A stretch of 64,000 nucleotides of DNA from Bremia lactucae (Eukaryota; Oomycota; Peronosporomycetes; Peronosporales; Peronosporaceae), in assembly GCF_004359215.1 (NCBI RefSeq), contig NC_090626.1, forward strand, positions 574,108-638,107, in the 5' to 3' direction. How positions within the stretch are numbered: position 1 is the first letter of the stretch; each line of letters starts with the position of its first letter. The position numbers were made by a program, and so were the translations under genes. The notes under the pieces are model-generated. The model saw only the letters and a list, made by a program, of their open reading frames with translations. It did not search any database and was not told the DNA's origin. Positions 28,257 through 39,031 of this stretch are shown one piece after another.

Positions 28257-28784
28257 CTAAGCACATTCACGCGTCGTCGGCGGAGCGTTACGCTCAGAAT
28301 CCTCTATGTCAGAACCATTATGGATAATGGTCTGAGCAAAAGACGGTGTGGTTTTACCCAACGGAGAAGCGGCTGCGCCTTTATGGGCAGCGCTCGCAAT
28401 AACCGTCGCTGCGCTATCCAGCGCAGACGACGAGACAGCATTCGTAAGTGTTGCTGTCTCCATGTTATGAGCAATGATAGAAGTTTGGATGGGCAATAAT
28501 GTGCCATCATCCTTCCTCGTGAGATCCTTGTCCGCATCATTACTTTGAGGTGACGGCAACGGTCTCGACTCATTGTAGTCGACAATGAGCGACGGATCAA
28601 CATCCTCACTGATTAAGTGGGATGAATCCTTAAGCCCCGTTAACGCGACAGCAGCAGTAGCGGTCGGCGTTTCAGCTAAGGCATTGGACGCTGCAGGGCG
28701 TGTTAACGCGGCGCGCGCGCTAAATGCAAGAGTTAGTGGGCGTCTTCGCAGACGACCCTCCAACGTTGCCCATGTAGGTGGCAC
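28257..28784 (-). CDS. Antisense ORF b of element G with DPSLxVDY motif
   Basis: 175 codons, starting about 120 bp from the polypurine tract and running antisense to pol. The N-terminal third is Ala/Thr-rich (TPTATAAVALTG). A central motif VDPSLIVDYNES matches YDPSLEVDYECES in the antisense ORF of H (57795-58514). The rest is Ser/Ala-rich. No known domain is seen. Position, strand and motif agree between two gypsy families, which argues for a real accessory gene, but low complexity makes homology uncertain. Confidence 0.5.
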   Translation of the reverse strand: MPPTWATLEGRLRRRPLTLAFSARAALTRPAASNALAETPTATAAVALTGLKDSSHLISEDVDPSLIVDYNESRPLPSPQSNDADKDLTRKDDGTLLPIQTSIIAHNMETATLTNAVSSSALDSAATVIASAAHKGAAASPLGKTTPSFAQTIIHNGSDIEDSERNAPPTTRECA

Positions 28785-28902
28785 CTTTGGCGCCGTGTAT
28801 GAAAACAGAGGTCGCTAGAGTGAATCAGAGACTTAGCGGCGCGTCAAGCAGCATAGTTCTTCCTTCCACTTTATCGAAGTTTAAAATGTAACTTCGTTCT
28901 TT

Positions 28903-28916
28903 AAGGGAGTGGATAG
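28903..28916 (+). promoter_or_regulatory. Polypurine tract of element G
   Basis: AAGGGAGTGGATAG lies immediately before the LTR start TGTAACTGGC, where plus-strand DNA synthesis is primed. It compares with the H tract at 57716-57730. The copy 2 counterpart is 46446-46459. Confidence 0.65.
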
Positions 28917-29447
28917 TGTAACTGGCTAAAGTTGCCCTAATGTTACACAGTCCCCGTTAAATACACTTGGTGTACTCAAGGGGATGGTCAATTTCTTAAA
29001 TAAAGTAATTAGACCCACCACTTGAGTGTGGTTCACATTTGTGACCAACCCTTGTGTATGTGATGCACATAGGTGCATTCACATTAGGAGGGATGTCGCC
29101 TAGCGTCATCCGTTACGCGAGATATATAGAGATACGCTCGCAAAACATATTAGTGTAATCAATAGAGATGACAGTTCAATTTGGTAAAAATTGGAATTTA
29201 TATTTAATGCGATTATATTTAAATCGGTCTCAAACTACTTTCTACTTATCAAGTGCGCACGAGGAGTCGAATCACCGCTCCCGTGACGACACGTTTACCA
29301 GAGTACCTAGTGCGTTGGATGAGGTCGCTAAGGCGCCCACCACAATTACCTCACGGCACACGAAATTAGACGGTCAAACAGCTTCTCCGCTGCGCTAGGG
29401 TGTGTGCTTAAGTAGAGCGTGCCCCCATAAAGACTTGCCCACCTACA
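28917..29447 (+). repeat. 3' LTR of element G, copy 1
   Basis: 531 bp bounded by TGTAACTGGC and GCCCACCTACA. The last 200 bp define the repeat also found at 5524-5760 and 15074-15240 in the reverse orientation. Confidence 0.7.
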
Positions 29448-29459
29448 ACTTTCAACTTA

Positions 29460-29657
29460 AGAAGTGCGCACGTGAAGACGGATTACCGCTTCCGTGACGA
29501 CACTTGTACTAAAGTACTTAGCTCGTTGGGTGAGGTCGCTTAGGGGCCCACCAACAATCTCACTGCACGTGTGAGAAGACGGTCAAACCGCCTTCTCACT
29601 GTGCCTAAAGGTGTGTGCGTAAGTAGAGCGTGGCTGCTATAGTAGCACCTGTCTACA
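29460..29657 (+). repeat. Second, partial family G LTR in tandem
   Basis: Begins AAGAAGTGCGCACGTGAAGA and ends CACCTGTCTACA. It parallels the last 200 bp of the preceding LTR with about 20% mismatches, so it is an older, partial LTR directly behind it. Copy 2: 47003-47200. Confidence 0.7.
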
Positions 29658-31311
29658 CCCACCCTTGTGTCTTAATGTGCTTTCGCATTTAAGGGGATCA
29701 AGACATCATCTGCGATTTAAAAAAGTAAGCTCGCCATGCAGGAATACACATCTACAGATGGCATCCAATCATTGGATAAAGTTTATATTTAATTACATTT
29801 GGTTTAAATATATTTCCCTAGTCGAACGTGAATAAAACAGTGTCTAGTTTTAATCTAGCCACATCATTTGTCAAAAGGATCCAAAAAGACGAGTGAAGGT
29901 ATTCTACTTTCATACTTCACTCCTACTTAGTGGCTTGCACTTCATTTGCTGCATCATTGGGGACAAAATAATACTTTTATTGTTGCCTAAATTGTTTATC
30001 GGGCATATAAATCTAAAATTCCCTTGCGGATCTCCAATATCAATGACGCTATTATAGGATACTTCTTGTCCTCAAAACTGCATCTCATGCTTTACGCGCA
30101 AGTAAAAATATCGTTTGCCTTGCAAAAGGATATATGGAGCTTTGATTTCTCGTGGTGAAGCGTGTGTCGACACAATATTGGTTAAAACGCAACTTTTTAA
30201 AATGGCTGTGTCATCACTCCCGGGGCTAACTATATTTTGGTGTTGTCGCATGGTGTTAAGTCATCTGGTCGCTCAATCGTCGCATGAATACCCAATTTTC
30301 TCTTCCAGATGATTTCAATTATCGATGAGCGTGATGTATATATTTGAAATTTCGTTTCTGCAGCTGGTGGTAAAAACATGGTCTTAATTAATCTGAACTT
30401 TTTTCCAGCTCAATGCTTGCGATGCGAAATAACGCATGAATGTCGCATCCATTTCCGAACAGTCCAAGAAAGTTGCTGGAAGTTTTTTTTACGGCATCTC
30501 GATTAGTTGTCGGCTTGCTTCCGATATTGTGACCACAGCAATTGTTGAGCTTGTACAATGGTTCGATATGACATTACTTTATATCTTAATGGCGCAATGA
30601 GTCTATTAAATACCTAAGCACGTGATATTGGCTGCAAAATATTCAATATGTTGTGCTTTGTCTTATTTGTTAAGCAAACGTGTCGTTAATTTTCGTGCAA
30701 AAAGAAGCCATCATATTTATATGAATCAGATGCCGGCTCTATTTGTCGCAACGAAAAAGTCAAGATTTCCACGTGTCCTACGCTAAAAGGCTTTATCTCC
30801 GTCCAGGAACGGGAGGATGTCGTCCCGCTCACGTCTTGTCCATAAAAGTGGATTCGCGCATGCCAGCGCATCACGTTATCCGCTCGTTCTTTTTTTAAGA
30901 AACTTCGGTTGGGGGAGGCACAAATTGCTAAACAGTGACATTCTTGTATGATAAACAGGACTGTCATGTCTACTCTTTATCTATCATAAGATATTTATTG
31001 CCCGATAGCCACTGCAAACTAACAAAGCCTATGGTCACCGCACAGTCAGGTCCCCCATTCTATTTCAAGCAAGATAAATGGTATTGGATCTTCCACCTGA
31101 TCGGAGTTTTTCGAAAGTCTCGTTATATTAGCTCATACTTGCTATTGTTAGCGTCACTATCCCTTACAACTTGCATAAAAAATCTAATCTTTTTCGCATT
31201 AGGTCTACTGCGACAAGGCTACCACCACTTCATTGGTGGCAATCGATTGCATGACTCGTCTAATTTTAATTTTTGTTTTCAAGAGACCGCTACAGTTTTA
31301 ATTGGAGCGAG
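29658..31311. other. AT-rich non-repeat region upstream of the effector gene
   Basis: Unlike its surroundings, this stretch shows no retrotransposon domains. Short open frames exist (for example 30115-30312 and 30935-31390 on the plus strand), but none has convincing composition except possibly 30686-30967 (-). It likely includes the effector promoter. Confidence 0.5.
30686..30967 (-). pseudogene. Unidentified 93-codon frame, possibly a gene fragment, copy 1
   Basis: The frame reads LFIIQECHCLAICASPNRSF, RWHARIHFYGQDVSG, WTEIKPFSVGHVEILTFSLR and ends YKYDGFFLHEN. Its amino-acid composition and hydrophobic periodicity look protein-like, and it may be the last exon of a decayed gene. No upstream exon could be joined. 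I do not recognise the family. An identical copy lies at 48229-48510. Confidence 0.3.
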
Positions 31312-31327
31312 TCATTATCATTTTGCT
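31312..31327 (+). promoter_or_regulatory. Oomycete Inr-like core promoter element, copy 1
   Basis: TCATTATCATTTTGC resembles the oomycete initiator plus flanking element (TCATTYYNCAWTTT), one base short in the spacer. It lies 60 bp upstream of the effector ATG, a usual 5' UTR length. Copy 2: 48855-48870. Confidence 0.45.
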
Positions 31328-31371
31328 TCCGTCTCAGTAAGATCTCTTTCTTTCTTATTTCAACGAGCGAC

Positions 31372-31797
31372 ATGGTGCGTATGCTCCTGATTAGCAGTAT
31401 TTTTGTGTCTGCGATTTCCCTCGGAGATTCGAGTGCTTTCCTCGTAGCCGCTAATATAGAGCAGGAAATGCGTGACACAATCCCAGTCGCGCCAGTTGCT
31501 AGATACCTGAAAGCTGGAGAACTGCGCAAATCTGCGAAATCTGAGGAGAGAATGTTTTCCAGCTCCAAACTATTCAAATTCTCCAAAGAAGACGAGAAGT
31601 TGTTCCAAGAAGCCGCGAAAGAGATTACTGATACAGCTTCAACCGCAAAAGGAGCTACAAGCAAATCAGAGACTGTAAAAAGAGAGATAGACCCAGTTGA
31701 AAAAACAATGGCAGCAAAAAGAAGAAAAAGAGCCGATGCAAGAAAGAGAATAGATCTTGAAAATGGCATGGAAAAGCTCAATACAGATGACAACTAA
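31372..31797 (+). CDS. Candidate secreted RxLR-like/EER effector with nuclear localisation signal, copy 1
   Basis: The 141-aa product starts MVRMLLISSIFVSAISLGDS, with a hydrophobic core at residues 5-17 and a likely cleavage near A22. A leader RYLKAGELRKSAKSEER follows at residues 44-60: RYLK (44-47) in RxLR position, GELR (49-52) as an overlapping GxLR-type variant, and EER (58-60). Such leaders mark proteins that oomycetes deliver into plant cells. The C-terminal part is Lys/Glu-rich and helical, has no clear WY fold, and carries a basic run KRRKRADARKR (116-126) that would serve as a nuclear localisation signal. The start at 31372 is preferred over an in-frame ATG at 31273 because it gives an N-terminal signal peptide and lies 60 bp behind an Inr-like site. 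No intron. The leader lacks a canonical RxLR (Lys in the last position), so the call is provisional. An identical copy lies at 48915-49340. Confidence 0.7.
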   Translation: MVRMLLISSIFVSAISLGDSSAFLVAANIEQEMRDTIPVAPVARYLKAGELRKSAKSEERMFSSSKLFKFSKEDEKLFQEAAKEITDTASTAKGATSKSETVKREIDPVEKTMAAKRRKRADARKRIDLENGMEKLNTDDN

Positions 31798-32236
31798 AAG
31801 GATAATACAAACAACAATGATGCTACGTAATTTAATGTTGATGTATTAATTAAATCTGTAAGCGTCAAATTTTACTTGACATTTAAAAGCTATTGAAGTA
31901 GTACACTCCGAATTATTTCTGGTTGTCAATTTCGTCAATTTGTTAATTGCGCTGGAGCATATGTTAGGTGAATACGGGGTAATTTCTTAAAGGCATTCAG
32001 GTCATATTTAAAAAGCCCTGTAAGTACATTGTAATGGTGTTTCCGTTTCATAAATATTATTTTCGGTAAGAGGAATAATAAATACGATTTCCTTTAAGAG
32101 AAAATCAATAGATTTTTTGGTCTTTTATCAAATTCGACTTAACAGTTCCAATATTACCAATTTTGGTAATATTGACGCGATAAGACAGTGATTCTTTTAA
32201 TTGGTTGATTTTAGTTTGAATCAACCGATCTACACG
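31798..32236. other. 3' flank of the effector gene, copy 1
   Basis: AT-rich sequence between the effector stop and the E2-type LTR. It contains a short inverted repeat near 32150-32175 (CAATATTACC AATTTTGGTAATATTG). Nothing else is recognised. Confidence 0.5.
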
Positions 32237-32674
32237 TGTAACGGGGTGTATCGTTACAAGAAAATTAACACTTTAAGGTTGTTAATTGTATATTATCTAA
32301 AAGGTAGAGAATATTTGGAGAATATATCTTTACGTGGTAATTTCCTAAAAGCTTATCTATTGGTAGATATACACCATTATATCTACTTTCTCCGCGGTCC
32401 AGTCAGCGCTGGACGCACGCAAAAGAAAAAGACAGATAAGACTTCATTACATGTTTTGTATTAGTTTAAAATTAATTTAGTACTTAATAGACAGAAGCAG
32501 AAGAACTTAATTATATTAAATACGGTTTTATCAACCTCTTTTAAGCAAGTGCTATAAAGAGAGTCTTCCTTTGCACGTACTAGGTGCGTGAACTGACGTG
32601 AGGCACCACTCGCACCGAGGCAGTGCGAAGTGGACTTTTATTGAAACAGTACAAGTCAGTAGTGCTCCGTTACA
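32237..32674 (+). repeat. 5' LTR of the hybrid element (E2 type)
   Basis: 438 bp, TGTAACG...CGTTACA. Identical to 49780-50217 as far as read. The primer-binding site TGGTAGCACTTTGTAG follows at 32677. Confidence 0.85.
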
Positions 32675-32696
32675 CCTGGTAGCACTTTGTAGTTCG

Positions 32697-33806
32697 TCCG
32701 TTTCGCGTGATAGCTACTCCTTTCTAAGTGACATAGAAAGGAGTGCGGTCAAACGAATGAGTTCGACCGTAGGGAACGATGCCATCTTGGCCATGCTGTC
32801 CGATTTTGACAAAGATGCCCTCTATTTATCATCGCCAAGTTCATACACATGAACATGACGAGGCGAAGGAGAAGGTAGCCTTGCTTAATCCGCAAGGCTC
32901 TCAACAGGCAGAATTGTTGAGGTTACAACAAGTACAGAACCCTGTACCTGGGATGACGCACACGCGTCGTCCGGAAACCTGAAAGATTGACATCTCTAAG
33001 TATAGGGGAGTCGAAGAAGACTCTCTCTTGAGATGGTTTGTCGAGTTGGACGATGCATTAAGGGCACGTCACATCGTCGACGAGCAAATGCAAGTCGCAT
33101 TCGCTCAATCAGATTAGGCAGGTCGCTCCAAAACTTGGGCATTGAGCCTTACGTTGCGCGACCCATACGTCTTTGGGTCGCTATAGGCTTTTAAAGCCCG
33201 GCTCAAACAGACGTTTGAACCGCCAAGGGCTGAGTTCAGAGCTCGTTCAGAGCTTCTGAAACTTAAGCAAGGCAAGCGTGATGTTCACGCATATTTTCAG
33301 CACATACGACTCTTAGCGAGTTGTATAACAAATAACATAGTCCAAGAACACACGTTGATTACGGTGTTCATGCAAGGTCTTACGGATGGTCCCGTAAAGA
33401 CCCACCTGTTCCGCTTGGGACTGGATACGCTTCAAGAAGCAACATCCGTTGCGGAATAGAAGGATTTTAAGCTTGAGACAGGCTTAAGCTAGTTCGTCAT
33501 CGTATCGTCCTCCATGACGACACGATTTAGGAAGTCCAGAGCACATGGACCTCTCTTACATCGAAAGCGAGAGACCTCGCTTTTCAAACAACAAGCGATT
33601 GCAGAAAAATGCAATCGCTGTCAAAAGTTAGGACACTATGCTAATAATCGTAGTGCTTCACGCCCAGTACCGAGAGGTACTGACCATAAATATGGACCTA
33701 ATGCAAAAAGGGCAACGGTCACGGGTCCGACGTTGTTGCGAAATCACAGCAGCGAGGCGGACCTTAAAAAAACGGTCGGGCTCAATAGGGGCGCAACGCC
33801 CTACTG
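32697..33806 (+). pseudogene. E2-type gag, copy 1
   Basis: Starts with the SRDSYSFLSDIERSAVKRMS block, then the capsid domain around 32990-33460 (ALRARHIVDEQMQVAFAQSD, FEPPRAEFRARSELLKLKQG, KRDVHAYFQHIRLLAS, LTDGPVKTHLFRLG) interrupted by at least two stops. The zinc knuckle reads CNRCQKLGHYANNR, so its last cysteine is mutated to Arg. This is the region missing from E1. Copy 2: 50240-51349. Confidence 0.85.
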
Positions 33807-33923
33807 ATCCAGCAACATCAAGAGAATTTGCAAATCTCTTGACTAAAGTTGCTCCAGACACATAATCATTATGTGTCTCTGCACCTGGCGATGAGGTATC
33901 CCTCATCACCTTAAAAGTCAAAA

Positions 33924-34658
33924 GTGACAAATGATATGTCACTTGGAGCCCTATTGGACTGTGGAGCGTCGAATAACTTCATTCGTCGCCAGTCGCTAGA
34001 GGGTCGTGGGCTCAAATATGTTGAGCGCGACATCCCTCTAACGAGGATGACGGTGCGTCTAGCGACAGGCGCATTGATAAAAGTAATGAAACGCGTAGTG
34101 AAATGTCACTACACGTATAAAGATTTACAGTACGATGATAATCACATCGTACTGGATTTGGATAACAAATTTAATGTCATCTTAGGTTTACCTTGGCTCA
34201 AAAAATATGAGCCAAGAATCAGCTGGCAGCATCGGTCCGTAAAAATGCCTGTCACTTGTTCATCAGATGGTCATCTATTGGACGCTTTGGAGCGTCCAAA
34301 AGCGTTTGGATGTACTATGAGTGAGTGCGATAGCCTCACTTGTGGTACGGTCGTTAGTACAACTGCACAAGATCACAGTGTGATTACTAAGCACACTGTG
34401 GAGTCAGCTGCCGGCGGCTGTGCTAATGCACAGGCAGCGCCGAAGGTCCACCACTCGAAAAGGTCGAGTGGATTGAGACATGAATGTACGCTTAGTGGGC
34501 GACATTCAAGGAGTATACCGGTTGCCCAAAAGGGACAACACGATGATCCTAGGTCGAGTAGAGAGTCGACCGTAGAGGACCCGACTGTGATAGCACAATC
34601 ACACTCGGAAGACGTTGAGGGAAGAGGCCCCCACGTACTGAAGGAGAAATCTTCTTAA
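33924..34658 (+). pseudogene. E2-type protease and linker start, copy 1
   Basis: A 244-codon frame: ALLDCGASNNFIRRQSLEG (D-C-G active site), VRLATGALIKVMKRVVK, then FNVILGLPWLKKYEPRISW and the hydrophilic linker. It stops at a TAA at 34656; relatives have Gln there. The coding-like sequence resumes at 34695. Copy 2: 51467-52201. Confidence 0.85.
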
Positions 34659-34694
34659 ATAGTTGAAGTAACTAGACTTCAGTATTCCGAGGAA

Positions 34695-35882
34695 TTGATC
34701 CCTTGGCAGCCTGTGGAAAAATTTCAGGAAGAAACCGAGACATTGAATGTCTTGGTTAATGACGGATCAAGAGTAGGCGCTTATACTCTTGATCTGTATG
34801 CGCCTCCGAAGTTAACTTCGGAGATAACTCAAGTACCAACCCTAGAAGTTAAGCGGTTCTTGAGAGATCTGCATAGTGGTAAAATCAAGCAAATCTGCGT
34901 TCTCGTCACAGAGGACGAATACGTGAACGATATTTGGTCAGCGATTATTATTGCAGAGAACGAACGGGTTCTCAGCAGCTCATCGATGGACGAAAGTGTC
35001 CCCGATGTGAAGACTCGGATCGAGATATATATTAGTCAATACTGGGAGTATCGTAAGACAAATCCTTTATACACGGATTTGATTGAATTTAAGGATGTAT
35101 TCCCTGAAACAGTTCCATGCGAGTTCCCTAAGGATAAAGGCACTCGACATGAGATCAAGCTCAATATGGACTCGAAGTACTGTGTCATGAAGCAGTGGTC
35201 ACTGCCTCGTGAACAAGTACTTGCGATCGATAAAGAATTTATCGATCGATTGAAAGCGGGATATGTGAGGAAGTTAACCTCCCCACATAGCTCTCTGACC
35301 TTCTGTGTGCGAAAGGCCACAGGAGGGTGGCGGATAGTCCACGCATTCAATAAACTGAATGCTGCAACGGTACCGGCTTAAACACCGATACCTAGAAAAT
35401 ACGGAATCATAGATGGCATGTCTAAGAGTACCATCTTATCGTTTATGGATCTGATGGATGGATTTTATCAGATCCTTATGCGAGAACAAGACATCCCGTA
35501 CACAGCAGTGAGCACTCCCAGTGGGATGCTCTGGGAATGGCTAGTAATGCCATATGGGGCTTAGTGCAACATTCGATAGATGCGTAACGAATCTGTTGAG
35601 ACCGGTGCGAGAATTCGCTCTGAGTTATTAACGGTGTATTCGTCTATAGCCGGACTTATGACGGAAAGACGGACGTGGGAGTTCCTTAAAGTCACGTTTA
35701 TTCTAAAGCATAAGTTGTACGCAAATCTCAAGAAGTTCATATTCGCTGCAAGCGAAATACCACTTCTTGGGTGCAACGTCGGTAAACACGGCGTGCGCCC
35801 TGATCCCGAAAAGATCAAGGCATTTACCGATGGTCAGTTCCAGTCGATGTCAAGGGACTTGGAAAGTTCCTGCGTATTTGCA
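34695..35882 (+). pseudogene. Hybrid linker and E1-type reverse transcriptase
   Basis: A 228-codon frame (34695-35381) starts as E2 and becomes E1 at the 34789-34810 tract, without disturbing the reading frame. RT follows with the same stop (35379) and the same loss of the YFDD box as in E1. It is the translated proof of the fusion. Confidence 0.88.
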
Positions 35883-36186
35883 TAAGTACTTCCGCAATTA
35901 TGCCGAGATGACAGTTCATCTCTCTTGTCTTTGAAAAAAAGACGATAAAACGCTATGGATCGCCGATTGTCGGCATTCCTTCGAAGGTATCAAGCAAAGC
36001 TTGATGCAATCGCCCATCTTCGCGATTGCAGATCAAGACAGACCATTCCATGCCGACCCGATTTCGAGCCGGCTGCGCGTTCCAACAGTGAAAATAATCC
36101 CACTGTTGCAACACTCATTTCAAGTGTTCTGTCATCAACCTTGTTTGATGACTTAAAAAAAAGCCTACGAAGAAGATAAGGGTCCG

Positions 36187-37102
36187 TTGCGTTTATTGGA
36201 TTATCAGATAAATGCATCCGATAATACTTTTTTAATATTTACCGGCTTTATATCGATCGTCATCCGATCGATACACAACACGCAACGGCATATTGTATTT
36301 CACAGCCCTTGCAGGCGACACTCCATCCCAAATCCCAATGATTTGCGCTTGCGCATCATGTATGAGCGTCACGATGCACCAATAACTGGGCATCGTGGAC
36401 GTGAGAAAACTTAACTCACAGTAAGTCGCGACTTTTATTGGCCCCGCCAGTATCAGTTTATGCGCAAGTACGTTCGTGCTTGCGAAGTATGTCAACGGGT
36501 GAAGCCCAGCCCTTCATCCCGTGCACCTCTCCAACCTCTACAACTTCCAGCAGAGTGTTGGCAGTCCGTATCTGTGGACTTCGTCTTCGGATTTCCCGAA
36601 AACGACCACAAAAATAATGGAATCCTTGTTTTTGTAGACAGATTCAGCAAGATGGTGCACCTTGCTGCGGTACCAGAGTCGATTACGGCTCCGGGTTGTG
36701 CCCGTGTCTTTATCGACACGGTATTCAAATTCCACGGTTTACTCCGTGAACTGGTCTCGGATAGAGATCCACCGTTATCGGCGGAGTTTGGCAATCCGTA
36801 TTCTGATCTCTCGGAACACGGCTGACTATGTCAACATCCGATCACCCAGAAACGGATAATCAAACAGCGTCCTCGAAGAGATACTTCGAGGTTACGTCCA
36901 ATCGTATCCGAATTGGAGCGAGTTTTTACCGATGGTCGAATTCGCCATCAATAATTCGGTGCATGCGTCTACAACGCATACACCGTTCTTTGTGAATGGC
37001 TTACGCCATCCTCGCATACCGACCCAATTAGAGGGATCCTCTAGTCTAAGGGGGGGGGACTCGCAGGAGCAAAACCAATTCTGGCTCATGCTCAACACGC
37101 GT
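36187..37102 (+). pseudogene. Integrase core of the hybrid element
   Basis: Same sequence as 18545-19460, including the frameshift after SDRDPPLSAEF. An RNase H remnant with the same deletion precedes it (35942-36179). Confidence 0.85.
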
Positions 37103-37169
37103 CGAAAATAACAACGACGCGAGTGATGTCAATGTCGAAGAAAACGACATCGAAAATGAGATTGATCTC

Positions 37170-38212
37170 ATGGCAGTACGCACTAAGCGTACTGAAAAAG
37201 ACAAAACAAATGAGTTAGCGGAAGAGTTTCTGCTAACTCGAGAATCAATTATCCGTTTCGTTCAGGATTCTATTGCTAACGCAGTGGACCGACAGAAATG
37301 GAATGCAGACAAACATGGAAGAGCAAATGTTAATTCATTCAAATTAATGATCTAGTGCTACTCTCTACGGTAAACTTACCTAAACGATTAGTCACTAATG
37401 TGGGTAGCATTAAACTACTACCCAAGTTCATTGGGCCTTTCCGTGTACTGCATCGAAGAGGCAATGCGTACACAATAGAATTGCGACGTAGGATGCGAAC
37501 GCATCCTACGTTTTACGTTGGTCGGCTCCGGCCGTACCATCAGTACGCGGCTTCTTCCGAGGACGGATTTGACCACTCTTTACAAGAATACCCAAAAGAT
37601 TATTGTGATCGCGAACCAGATTTTCATGTTGAACCTGAAGTTTCTCAGGCCGGTTTCGAAGATCCTCGAAGCTACGATGAGCTGACGACAGCTCATCGCG
37701 GACAGCATGATACTTCCGCTCGTACTCCAACAAGGAGTACGCACTCTTCGAACGGTCTTCCAACCGCTCGATATGGTGAGCCTGCACCGTCTGCTCCAAC
37801 GAGCGACGCTTACCGCGCTCGTGGTCAAGTCCCTCCTCCAAATCATGGAGGAAGCGATCGAGTTTGTCGACCATCGACACTAGATCCGACACATGGGTCG
37901 GATTTAATTTTCACTCCTCCGCCACAACCATTGGTGAATTTCCAAGGCTGTCAACGTTTCCTTGTGGAACGTATACTCCGTGATGTGAAGGGGTAGCGAA
38001 CAAGTTATCTTGTTCGCTGGTGCGGTTTACAACCTTCACATGACAGCAGGGAGCCTCGTTCCCAGCTGGTTGTTGACGTTGAGAGCCTCGTCCGTCAGTA
38101 TGACGAGACCCATCCAATGGATCATAAGGTCTATCAGAAAACACGCGCCTCTGGCGCCTGTAAATCGATGGCAAAACGTCAATCTCATCGCGCATCTCGA
38201 TAGAGATGCGAG
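37170..38212 (+). pseudogene. Integrase C-terminus and broken chromodomain of the hybrid element
   Basis: Same as 19528-20570, including the stop after RILRDVKG. Confidence 0.85.
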
Positions 38213-38221
38213 CCCTTCCCC

Positions 38222-39031
38222 TGGATCACTGGTGACCCGGCGAGGACGCCGGAGGAGATCGCTGCCCGCGACGCTCTTCATGAGCATTACCTTACGCCGA
38301 AGGTAATGACGCGAAGCCAGTATCTGACGCGTTTACGTGATCAAGCTTGTGGGGCTTCGGTGACCTGCATGAGAAAGATTCTGATCGTTTTGTTTCCAAA
38401 CGAAACAAGGAGTGAAAACGAAGTCTCATTTGAGAACTGGGTTCACCGGGCCCGCAAACTCCGTAATATCTGGAATATCAGAGAGTCTGCGGATTAAGGT
38501 GAAGCTTCGCTTCGACTTCGCTAAGCTTTAGGCCAAAGGCCAGTTACGTTCAGCATTTATGCCACAAAACGAAGTAAGGCTAGCCGATATTTCAGTGCTA
38601 CGGTTGACCGTACAACCAAGGATCGAAGCCGCACTGAGGCTTTAGATCCACCTAATCCCACGTTTAGTAGTGGGAAGCGACGTTTGACGCGAGTTGACCC
38701 TCAGCTTGGAGCTCAAAAATGTCAACGTTGTACGGGCAATCTTGCCGAAGAGGTACCTCGAACTCCCAAGAGTTTTTGGAAGAGGGTTACCCTAGCCACT
38801 TCACCAGATACTAGTATTGACCCTCACGACGACGTCGCTTTAAAAGTTTCTCCACATGAAACTGAAGGTTTCCCCGCGCATCAAGCGGTGCGGGAGGGGG
38901 CCGAAATTTCGGCGGAAGCATTTGATGCTCAACGACACGAGGTGCAACTTCTTCGTGAGGTCCTTGCTCGGGTTGGGAGCTCTTTTGAGGCGGTTCGGGC
39001 GTCTTTCGCCGAAATCGCTTTTACCACGTAA
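38222..39031 (+). CDS. Unrecognised coding-like stretch, copy 2
   Basis: Identical to 20580-21389: a C-terminal 90-odd-codon frame and a 115-codon frame (38684-39031), antisense to and beyond the 3' end of element F. Confidence 0.35.

Larger units (their letters stand above)
27339..29447 (+). mobile_element. 3' part of Ty3/gypsy element G, copy 1
   Basis: Integrase C-terminus (27339-27758), about 1.1 kb with two antisense ORFs, a polypurine tract (28903-28916) and a 3' LTR (28917-29447). The 5' part is missing, apparently replaced when F inserted near 27290. Confidence 0.75.
17147..34788 (+). repeat. Tandem segmental duplication, copy 1
   Basis: Everything from the E1 linker through F, G, the effector gene and the 5' half of an E2-type element recurs in the same order and orientation at 34789-52331. 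The offset is 17642 before the N gap and 17543 after it. All open frames I compared are identical in both copies, including their stops and frameshifts. The left border lies within the 22-bp tract 17147-17168. The real length is about 17,543 bp if the gap is one base. Confidence 0.93.
32237..38222 (+). mobile_element. Hybrid gypsy element: 5' half E2, 3' half E1
   Basis: LTR, gag, protease and the first part of the linker match E2 (49780-52331) exactly. From 34811 on the sequence matches E1 (17169 on). The last E2-specific base is 34788 and the first E1-specific base is 34811, so the exchange lies in 34789-34810. This element is the junction between the two duplication copies. Confidence 0.92.

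Noticed and set aside
31290..31793. 167-codon frame antisense to the effector gene
   Set aside because: It is the mirror of the effector coding sequence. It begins with a hydrophobic, Ser-rich run created by the opposite strand and has no supporting motif.
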